From: Taudactylus pleione | Lineage: Eukaryota > Chordata > Amphibia > Anura > Myobatrachidae | DNA: 64,000 nt | Assembly (NCBI GenBank): GCA_031769625.1 | Contig: JAUIMM010000519.1 | Span: forward strand, 8,135,501-8,199,500 | Direction of reading: 5' to 3' | Shown: piece after piece, positions 55,900-64,000 of the stretch | Position numbering within the stretch: position 1 is the stretch's first letter | Layout of the letters: every line of letters begins with the position of its first letter | Made by a program: the position numbers and the translations under genes | The notes under the pieces: model-generated | What the model was told of the DNA's origin: nothing | Database searches by the model: none | Seen by the model: only the letters and a program-made list of their open reading frames with translations

Positions 55900-56596
55900 C
55901 TAAAATGTGATTTTATGGCTCCAGTATATTGGATCTGAATCTGGTTTTGGAATTTTTTCCTTGGTGTTTTGTTTTTCAGTTTTGGATCTGGATTTTTTCT
56001 TAAAATATCATAAAAACAGCTAAAATCACAAAAAATGGGCCTGTTTTTGTTCTTACAGTATTATTAACCTCAATAACATTTATTTACAGTCATTTCCAAT
56101 CAATTTTGACAACCTCACAATATTATTTTTTTTTATCTAGTTAAGGCCAAAAGGTTGCATCCAGCTAGCTGGCTGACTAAGCTAAACGACACAGTGGGCG
56201 GCACTAACATGTGGCAGTTCAGCTTCCAATTTCAAACATGGATACAGTGTGTTATATAGTGTGGGTTGGATACACCAATAGTGTACTTACTGTGACAGCA
56301 GTGTCGGCAGAGTGGGGTTGCTGACGGTGTCCTCAGTACATGGAATGGCAGTGCTGTGGTGCTGGCAGTGTCCTCAGTGAAGGGTACCGGCAGTGTTGGC
56401 AGTGTGGGAGTGCCAGCGGTGTCTTCAGTGCAGGTTTGCTGGCTGTGTTTTGGCAGTGCAGGGGTTGCTGATGGTGTCCTCAGTACATGGAATGGCAGTT
56501 CTGCGGTGCTGGCAGTATCCTCAGTGAAGGGTACTGGCGATGTCGGTAGCACCAGTGTTGTCTTCAGTGCAGGTTTGCTGGCTGTGTCGGCAGTGC
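55900..56596. repeat. Left arm: hAT-end-like sequence plus 39-bp-type minisatellite
   Basis: 55,918-56,210 mirrors 60,080-60,370 and is related to the right end of the hAT element at 23,140-23,457 (GGATCTGGATTTTTTCTTAA; ATAAAAACAGCTAAAATCAC; AAAAGGTTGCATCCAGCTAG). 56,285-56,596 is a minisatellite of about 39-40 bp subunits (GTGTCCTCAGTACATGGAAT; GGTGCTGGCAGT), the complement of the array at 59,050-59,985. Confidence 0.85.
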
Positions 56597-57341
56597 GGTG
56601 TGAAGGTCTGGGTTTGTTGTGGACCCGGGGTGGTGATAGGAGCAGACACAGAAGCAGATTTAAATAAAAAGGTGGAGCTTCTAATAAGTGATTTAGCAGA
56701 CATGGGAATGGCAAAAGAAAAAGTCCAGGTTTAGCACTAAAGCGCTCTTGATAACTGTGGTGAAGCAAATGTGAGAATGTCCAGATAGTGACAGGCAGGA
56801 ATGTCCAGTATGCAGGTTTGGTGAGCTGTAACGAAGTGCAGGCTGAGGTAATGAAGTCCAGCTGAGAGTTAGAGTGTGAGGGAAACAGCAGGTTCAGGTA
56901 CTCAGGATGGGGAAAGGTAAATGGAGGGTGCAGGGTGAGTCCAGCCGGTTTGGAGCAGGCAAGGTACAGGCTAGTAGCGCTTCCAGGCAGATGAATAAGG
57001 CACAGGTACTCTCAGCTGCAGCTTAGAAACACATTGCACTGGCAAAGAAGGAAGGCTCTGGACCTTCCTAAATACTCAGTGCCGTGCTGTGACTGGCTGG
57101 AAAGAGCACATGACCCACCAGGATTGGACAGCTTGAATCACATGACCGGAGGCAAGATGGCGGCGTCCATGCCAGACAGAATGGAAACACCGCCAGGCCT
57201 CAGTGACAATGTGCCCGCACAGAACCACGCGCAGCCAATGCCCCTCGCCAAACACCAGCACCGCTGCCAGAGACCCCTCGCCACAATGACCTCACAGGTA
57301 ATACCCGGTGACCACCGTGCCAAGAAACCCTGGCCGTGACT
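56597..57341. mobile_element. Possible solo LTR inserted in the minisatellite
   Basis: Minisatellite units stop at about 56,596 and resume after 57,341. The 745-bp insert has imperfect inverted ends (TGTGAAGGTCTGGGTTT against the complement of AAACCCTGGCCGTGAC). It contains CACATGACCGGAGGCAAGATGGCGGCG-like promoter-type sequence near 57,137-57,160. It carries no coding domain. The class is uncertain. Confidence 0.4.
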
Positions 57342-57520
57342 TACGGAGGTTGCTGATGGTGTCCTCAGTACATGGAATGGCAGTTCTGCAGTGCTGTGCT
57401 GCAGTGCAGTGTCCTCAGTGAAGGGTACCGGCAGTATCGGCAGTGCAGGGGTGCCAATGGTGTCTTTAGTGCAGGTTTGCTGGCTGTGTCGGAAGTACAG
57501 GGGTTGCTAACGGTATCCTC
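57342..57520. repeat. Minisatellite, continuation of the 56.3-kb array
   Basis: The same subunits as at 56,285-56,596 resume here (GATGGTGTCCTCAGTACATG; GTGAAGGGTACCGGCAGT) and then pass to unrelated sequence. Confidence 0.85.
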
Positions 57521-57572
57521 ATCATTTTATCACCATCATCAATGTCCCAATCATTTTAAAATACTACACTAT

Positions 57573-57777
57573 GGGCCTAATTTATTAACGAGTTTTATCA
57601 CCAAAACGAGTGATACATTTCACTGTGTATGATAAATGGTGCTCCAGCCAATCAGCTCCCAACTGTCAACTGTTAGAAAAGTGACAGCTGGGAGCTGATT
57701 GGCTTGAGCAACATTTTTCATACACAGTGACATTTATCACTCGTTTTGGTGATAAAACTCATTAATAAATGGGAGCC
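57573..57777. mobile_element. Palindromic MITE, about 205 bp
   Basis: GGGCCTAATTTATTAACGAG at the left and its near complement CTCATTAATAAATGGGAGCC at the right close a palindrome that pairs almost throughout (GGTGCTCCAGCCAATCAGCT; AGCTGATTGGCTTGAGCAAC). A second, partial copy is at 40,960-41,130. Confidence 0.85.
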
Positions 57778-57829
57778 TTTGATTGTTTCCTTTTGTTCTC
57801 ATCATTTTGAGGTAAATAAAGGACACAAA

Positions 57830-58376
57830 GGGCTTGGATGGAATTGCAGAACCGCACATGAGCGCACACAAGCGGCTGTGCAATTCTGGCCATTTAAAAT
57901 GCAAATGCAGAAGGAGGTGTCGCACACCTCCTTGCTGCTTTTGCGTGATCACAGCTCTGCAACTGAGGCCGCAGCCTGGTGTCACCATCAGAACAATTGC
58001 GACTGATGGTTGCTGATGTTCCTTAGGCCAGGTTCCTTAGGCCAGGCTATGGGAGCTAAAGCTTCCCACAGCCTGGCTGGGTCCTGGCAGCTTGCGAGGC
58101 CAGAAAGTCTGCGTGCACCCATACAGACTCCGGCCTTGTCCCTTTTGGAAAATGGGGGCAACATGCCCCTGTTTCCGGGAACGCTGCCAGGGAACAACCC
58201 CGCTCCACCTCCAAAACACTGCAACCTGTCAATCAGGCTGCGGCCGGGAGACACTGCAAGTGGACTCACAGTCAGAGGCCTGCACATGCTCAGTACAACT
58301 CCTGCGCATGCGCAGTCCTCCCACCATCGGAGATGTGCGTAACCATCGGGTTAATGTACATCTCTGAATCAGGCCC
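57830..58376. mobile_element. MITE, 547 bp, AAA duplication
   Basis: It starts GGGCTTGGATGGAATTGC and ends TCTCTGAATCAGGCCC. AAA lies on both sides (57,827-57,829 and 58,377-58,379). Its middle (GTCCTGGCAGCTTGCGAGGC; AAAATGGGGGCAACATGCCC) is related to parts of the palindrome arms near 46,750-46,850 and to 50,640-50,700. Confidence 0.75.
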
Positions 58377-58419
58377 AAAGAGCGCCATTCTGAGGGAGTG
58401 ATATGAGGGACTATACATA

Positions 58420-58800
58420 CTGTAAGCCAACATAAAATAAGTATGACTTCAGAAGTGTATTAGTGTATTCTATGTTTAAGCACCTATAGGTACAGTAGTT
58501 TAAATAGAAACATTGGTTAACATCAGTTAACATCGATGTTTCAGAACTAACGTTTAGGTCTAAACAATGTTTTATAATTAATGTTAAAAACATTGGTACA
58601 GTACTTTCAATGTTGTCTTTCTATGTCCTATCCTTAGTGCACACACTCCAAGCAGTTCTCCCCCTCCCCCCATCCCTGACAACAGCATCACTGGCTCTGT
58701 ATGCCCCCCTCCCCCACCCACAGCAGTGTAACAGCAGCAGCTCACCTACTCCTCCTCCTTTCCCCTCTATGAACACAACAGTGGTGGCTCTGTGTGCCCC
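58420..58800. repeat. Direct repeat, second copy
   Basis: See 55,370-55,740; same orientation and order of words. It is followed by a different sequence (58,800-59,050) with no recognisable gene. Confidence 0.85.
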
Positions 58801-59049
58801 CCTCACTAAGGGGGAAATTAAGGTCTGTGGGGGCCCCTGGGCAACAAACGTGTGGGGGCCCCTATCAATCCCTGCCTGCCCTGGATCCTTAACCCAAGGC
58901 AAAACTTTGCGATCCCACTCTTGGGTCGTGAGGTTGTGGGGTCACAAGGTTTTGTATTGAGCGGGCTTTATGCTGATTGGATGAGAGAGCTGTCTGTCAT
59001 GGCTCTCTGCCAATCAGTGTTAAGTCCATTTAATATGCACACAGGAAGC

Positions 59050-59985
59050 AAAAGATGATGGCGCCCACCATCCCCCGCTGCCCTACACCGCCTGCACCCC
59101 TGCTGCCAACACCGCCAGCACCCCACTGGCAGCATCCCTCGCTGCTGACACCACCGCTGCCGACACTCCTGCATTGCTGCCCCACATACTGAGGACACCA
59201 TCAGCAACCCCCACACTGCCGACACTCCCACAATGAAGACAACACCAGCACCCCTGCACTGCTGACACTGTCAGCACACATGCACTGAGGACATCGCTGG
59301 CTCCCCCGCTCTGCCGACACTGCAGGAACCCTGCATTGAGAACACCCCTGCACTGCCGACAGTCAGCAAACTTGCACTGAAGACACTGCTGGTACCCCCG
59401 CTCTGCTGACATGGCCGGCACCCTGAATTGAGAACACCACTACAATGCCAACACAGTCAGCAAACTTGCACTGAGGACACTGCTGTCACCCCCGCACTGC
59501 CGACATTGCCGGTAACCTTCACTGAGGACACTGCCAGCACCACAGCACTGCCATTCCATGTACTGAGGACACCACCAGCAACCCCCGCACTGCCAACACA
59601 GCCAGCAAATCTACACTGAGGACACTACTGACACCCCCGCTCTGGCGACATTGTCGGCACCCTACATTGAGAACACCCCAGCACTGCCAACACAGTCAGC
59701 AAACCTGCACTGAGGACACTGCTGGCACCCCGACACTGCCAACATCGCTGGTACCCTACACTGAGGACACTGTCAGCACCGCAGCATGGCCAATCCACAT
59801 ACTAAGGACATCCTCAGCAACCCCTGCACTGCCGACGCAGCCAGCAAACCTGCACTAAAGACACCACTGGCACTGCCGACATCGCCAGTACCCTTCACTG
59901 AGGACACTGCCAGCACCAATGCACTGCCATTCCATGTACTGAGTACACCGTCAGAAACCCTGCTATGCGAACATTGCTGTCACAG
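59050..59985. repeat. Minisatellite of about 39-bp subunits, right arm
   Basis: Subunits such as CACTGAGGACACTGCTGGCA and CCCGCACTGCCGACATTGCC recur for about 930 bp, with a higher-order pattern of roughly 160 bp ending in CCATTCCATGTACTGAGGAC. Open frames at 59,428-59,619, 59,667-59,858 and 56,232-56,768 (minus) are translations of this array and not genes. Confidence 0.9.
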
Positions 59986-60405
59986 TAAGTGCACTATTGG
60001 TGTATCTAACCCACACTGTATAACACACTGTATCCATGTTGGAAATTGGAAGATGAACTGCCACATGTTAGTGTTGCCCCCTGTGTCACTTAGCTTAGTC
60101 AGCCAGCTAGCTGGATGCAACCTTTTGGCCTTAACTAGATGAAAAAAATAATATTGTTAGGTGGTCAAAATTGATTGGAAATGACTGTAAATAAATGTTA
60201 TTGAGGTTACTAATAGTGTAAGAACAAAAACAAGCCCATTTTGTGATTTTAACTGTTTTTATGATATTTTAAGAAAATATCAAGATCCAAAACCAAAATA
60301 CAAAACACCAAGGAAAAAAATCCAAAACCAGATTCAGATCCATGACCAGGGGAGATCCAGATCCAAAACCAAAACTCGAGGGTGGGCGCACCTCTCTCTC
60401 TCTCT
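59986..60405 (+). repeat. hAT-right-end-like arm of the composite
   Basis: It mirrors 55,918-56,285. It ends in repeated AGATCCAAAACCAAAA words and GGGTGGGCGCACCTCTC, comparable with the hAT right end at 23,440-23,457. It therefore looks like the end of a related hAT copy with a decayed terminus. Confidence 0.75.
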
Positions 60406-60539
60406 ACATAGCAACTGACATACTGTGTATACTTTACTGTAATAAAGTGGAAAACAAAACATTGTGCTTCCAGCTACATTACTGGTCTATGAATGTGCAA
60501 TATAACCATGGAAAATGAATACAGTTTTGGGAGGAAGGG

Positions 60540-61110
60540 AGGGACCGAAAGTACAAAAGTGTCTCTAGACACAAAGTGCAACATTAATGAGTAGTAACAA
60601 AACACAGGGGGAGGGCTAATAAAAACTAGATTTGTTGTCTGTGTAAAATGTGCAGCCTTTACAAATTAATTCCCCTCTGTGTTGAGGCAAACAATGGGCA
60701 GGGTTAATCTGAAAAAGGACATGAACAAACTGTAAATTACTGATGGCCAGTTTTTGAATTATAATGTATATCTAGAACCAGTACTGTATATGTAATATGG
60801 AGCCATATTTACAAGCATTATTTTCTATGTTTATCTAAAATGTGATTTTATGGCTCAGTATATGAAATATGGAGCCATATTTTTAAGGGGAAATCACTAC
60901 ACACACATGCCGTGTTCACACCCTCTAAATGAAATATGATATTATTCTAAAAAGTTTTATTGTTATTACAATAATATTATTGATATTATATTATTGAATT
61001 ATATAAATTTATTTTTGGAGCAAAAAAAAAAAAATGTTTAAACTTGGATTCAAACCTTAACTTTCAAGTGTGATGTGCAGTGACTTTACCACTACGCCAC
61101 AATACCGATG
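60540..61110. repeat. Right copy of the inverted repeat with tRNA-like boxes
   Basis: On the minus strand, GTGGCGTAGTGGTAAAG and GGTTTGAATCC lie at A- and B-box spacing (about 61,102 to 61,045) and are followed by a T run (61,033-61,022), a polymerase III terminator-like sequence. It mirrors 53,640-54,000, with about 250 bp extra at 60,770-61,020. Confidence 0.6.
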
Positions 61111-61485
61111 GATGGGAAGTACAGAATCTGTTTTTTCAGGAACTGATGACAGTTTACTAGTGACAGTTTTTTTGGTGCTAGTACATTTTTTTAGCGAGTA
61201 GTACAGTGATTTAGCCGCAAATGCATATTGCACCTTAATATACACACTCCTCAACATTCCTCGTTTGCTCTCTATTAAAATCCAAAGGAGACCACTACTG
61301 TATCTTTGCTACATAGGTGGAACACTATTAAGTGCTACATTACATGATACACTGGCCACCCATTGGTGAAAGTATGAATTGCTGCACCGCAGACAGCACG
61401 GCACAACAATATATGAGAATTGATGATATGCCAAATTGAGAGCCATGGCACAATTTTCAGAAAGGTGTATGTGGACACATCTGTA

Positions 61486-61925
61486 GTTCAAAAAACACAA
61501 ATAAGGGGATCTGAAGTTGAGGATATCTTTCCTGTAAATAATCGTGAGAACAAATGGTCATATAAGACTGATGTAATTGATTTATGTATCAAAGCCCATG
61601 AAGGCTCCATGTTGTAAAAATATGTGATAGAAAATCTGCAGGGTTATGGCCTATAGGAAGCAATAATGTAGGAGACACCTCCATTTTTGGGATCTAGCAT
61701 AATGCCAAGCTACTGTAAGCATGTACTGTAGTACGTATTAAATGAGTTGGAAAAAAGGAAGGGTGCATATTTAAGAATCCAACCAATGGAGTATCAGTGC
61801 TAAAGGTTTGTTCCAAAGCTGTTTCAGCAAATACATCCGTGCCTTTGATCCAGTCAATTTGCTGCACGGGCATAAGATTATAAACAAGATAAATTAACAC
61901 CTCCAAAATTAGGAGGTTGGCTTAG
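61486..61925 (-). pseudogene. L1-Tx1 LINE ORF2 fragment (upstream half of a split copy)
   Basis: On the minus strand, 61,906-61,694 reads VQQIDWIKGTDVFAETALEQ and continues PLVGFLNMHPSFFPTH. After a stop it goes on through MEVSPTLLLPIGHNPADF-like sequence to IPLFVFFE at the junction. The pattern fits the region between the RT and the C-terminal Cys/His motif in L1-Tx1. The frame at 61,486 continues into 53,222 if the 8.26-kb block is removed. Confidence 0.75.
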
Positions 61926-63092
61926 TTTAAATAAAGATTCTTTAAATGTTCTGTTTTATTTTTATAGTTAATAGGGAAGCGCTGTGTGTTTAACATGAAC
62001 ATGTAATAGTATGTCACAAAATGGTTAAAAAATTATTGAAATAATGATTGGATAATGAGTGAAATGGCAGTTATCAAAAATACAATATGAAAAAAAAATA
62101 CTTAAAAGGAAAAAAAGTTCTTAAAACCTACTTCTAAAAATGTACCATAGGTATATAATGTTATAGCCCTTTTGCGGGGTGGTGAGATTCTTGCTGCTGT
62201 AGTGTAGTGCAATCCCTTAGGAGACTATCCCTACCTTACCATAATAGATGCCTTCTCGCCTCCGTTAGTAGTATAGTTGGTACTTCTGTAACCTGCTTTG
62301 GTTCTTTCCCTGGTGGTTGTGTCTTAAATAGACAAGCTGCTATGCAGTGTGCGCTCTATCTTCGGTGCAATAGATGAGGTGGCATACAAAGACTATTTGC
62401 ACCATTCAGTCGATCTGTTTAGCACTTAGCACTGTTTTTCAGACCTGCCAGTGGCTTGGTGCTTGTGAATAGATGCAGGCTCCAACTAGTTTTTGTCCCA
62501 ATATGGATTTTTTCAAGGAAGCCTGTAAGTCCTAAGCACTTCCTATATATACTCTAGGGGTTAGGTTTAATTGGTTCCCAGAGTGAGTGCACAGCTGGTC
62601 CTTAATTAATTAATTAAAAGGTCAACTTTATTTGGTTCATATAGATGTACATAAATAAAAAGGATTATGTGTAGTGGTAAAGTACATTGATGCTGGTAAA
62701 TGGTTGAAAATGATTGAAAGTACTAAAACTGCAGAACATTAAAAATATATTAAAAATAAAGATAACAAAAAAATAAATAAATATATAAAATAAATAAATA
62801 ATATATATGAAAAATATAAAAATAACAGCAATAAAAATGACACCATATGGTAGAGATGTGTGATGTGTTGTGTATGCAGTGTTCAGAAATAAATCAGCTG
62901 TAATTAGTAATACTGTATCTTAAATACAGTAACACCTTTCAGTGTATGAAAGGGATGCAATGAAATCACACTTGTTCATGGATGTGACTTTTGGATTAAA
63001 GGATAGCAATAAATAATCTGAAGAATAAAAAATAATAAAACAATCCTTAAAAAGGTGTCATAAAATCAGATTTTTATTCAAGAAGGAGCACA
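61926..63092. other. AT-rich stretch, no gene
   Basis: It holds a low-complexity (AATAAATA)n run at 62,740-62,830 and a short (TTAA)n run at 62,603-62,620. Nothing coding is recognised. 62,380-62,570 may be part of an interspersed repeat. Confidence 0.5.
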
Positions 63093-64000
63093 GGGCCTGA
63101 TTCAGACCAGATATGGCCGCTCGCTCCCTGCATATGCAAATTCAGCTAAGTGACGTCAAGACAGGCGATCGCACGGCAAGGTATAAGCAAGCCCACTATA
63201 TCTTGGCGAGCAATCACTTTGTGTATGCAGATGCCCATTAGCGTATGGTGATATAGAAGAGTGACCTTGCGCTCCAGGATGAGCATTGTGATGTTAAGGG
63301 TAGCTTCTTCGAGAGTGGAGATGTCCCTTCTCCTTGAAAATAAATTATTGATAGTGGCCTCGGAGCGCTGCACCCTATACAATCAATATGTAACATATGT
63401 AATATATGTAACAGTGCAATGGTCTAAAGTCACCTAGATGGGAATAGGTATATTTATAAATAACTGAGCAGTGCAATTAAATAAAGCAAATTAACATTTA
63501 CTGTAATAAAATAAATGTAGTACTCATTATATACATTGGACCTATATAGGTACTGATATGCCAATGCCTTGTGTTGAGTGGAGTATGAATGACAAATCAA
63601 TCTGGGATCATTGGTATTCGATCACAGTACATAAAAACTGACCACGGCGGGTCATGCAAATATGACACAACAATGTATCGTATGAATGTTGACCACGGTG
63701 GGTCGCAAGCGTATGGTGAGATGCTCACTAGAGCACGTCATCTCCAGGAAGTGTATTAAAACATTGGTACATCGAGGACCATTGGAAGCGATAGCACCGC
63801 TTGTGGTTGCCTCTACCCTACCGCAAGCACTGCAAGGATTTCAGTGAAAAAAAGGCTGGTGACGTGTACTATGACGCTGCCTGTTAATTATGCACGCCTC
63901 TGAAACGGCGTTGAAACACTCAGGCACGCCTGCGTTCGCACCTTCATTCACCCATTTTCATTGGACTGCCCCTATTACCACCCACAAATGGCCTCTCCTG
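63093..64000. mobile_element. Start of a GGGCCTGATTCAG-type MITE, running off the window
   Basis: It starts GGGCCTGATTCAGACC at 63,093. The end of the window has the inner block TTAATTATGCACGCC...AAACGGCGTT also present in the MITE at 28,641-29,188. The stretch between (about 63,240-63,860) is unlike that element and is probably a nested insertion. The right end is not in the window. Confidence 0.55.

Larger units (their letters stand above)
53223..61485. mobile_element. 8.26-kb TA-flanked composite inverted-repeat element inserted in an L1-Tx1 LINE
   Basis: The left end TACAGATGTGTCCACATACA and the right end (its complement) share about 45 bp. With TA taken as target duplication, joining the flanks keeps the LINE frame open without loss. 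Inside are mirrored blocks (53,640-54,000 with 60,540-61,110; 55,900-56,560 with 59,700-60,370), a direct repeat (55,370-55,740 and 58,420-58,800), minisatellites, two MITEs and an LTR-like insert. No transposase is recognised. Its ends match the small MITE at 26,253-26,520 and the window start. Confidence 0.75.

Noticed and set aside
56232..56768. 178-codon minus-strand protein
   Set aside because: It is a translation of a minisatellite with the same frames seen in the mirrored array at 59-60 kb.

Overview
The window looks like intergenic or intronic DNA from a large, repeat-rich vertebrate genome, most likely an amphibian (probably a frog). The reasons are the mix of families: Ty3/gypsy LTR elements, L1-Tx1 and Rex1/CR1-like LINEs, class I endogenous retrovirus (ERV) copies, hAT and Tc1/mariner DNA transposons, many short elements with GGGCCTGATTCAG-type ends and 3-bp target duplications, and a tRNA-derived SINE. 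The organism call is an inference from this mix. I found no complete, intact protein-coding gene. The only candidate piece of a host gene is a 126-bp open exon with matching splice sites on the minus strand at 26,652-26,777.

Layout. 1-355 is one end of a TA-flanked repeat family seen again at 61.5 kb. 2.3-9.96 kb is a Rex1-like LINE split by a 6.6-kb Ty3/gypsy element, whose pol is itself split by a MITE at 7,924-8,783. 10-12.5 kb holds unclassified repeats and a foldback element. 12.8-14.4 kb is the 3' part of an L1-Tx1 LINE. 14.7-17.4 kb carries two MITEs around unassigned AT-rich DNA. 17.7-20.45 kb is an ERV remnant broken by a 380-bp MITE and then by a 3,001-bp hAT element (20,457-23,457). 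24-28.4 kb has more MITEs and the candidate exon. 28.4-30.1 kb is a dead Tc1 element with a MITE inside its transposase.

31,621-39,774 is a structurally clear but defective ERV: two ~1.4-kb LTRs, GATC duplication, proline-type primer site, remnants of gag, RNase H/integrase and env, with protease and most of reverse transcriptase missing. A related solo LTR lies at 50,995-52,430. 41.2-45.6 kb is a minus-strand gag-only LTR retroelement containing a 27-bp minisatellite of about 1.6 kb. 45,692-49,466 is a near-palindrome with ~1.8-kb arms around a 123-bp spacer. 49.8-50.2 kb is an L1 endonuclease fragment. 53,223-61,485 is an 8.26-kb block with matching ends and TA duplications inserted in an L1-Tx1 ORF2; it is itself built of inverted and direct repeats and minisatellites. 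61.9-64 kb is AT-rich sequence plus the start of another MITE that runs off the window.

Nothing here works together as an operon or pathway. The interest lies in nested insertions, which give a relative order of events, and in several large inverted-repeat structures. All identities are read from the sequence by eye; no database search was run.
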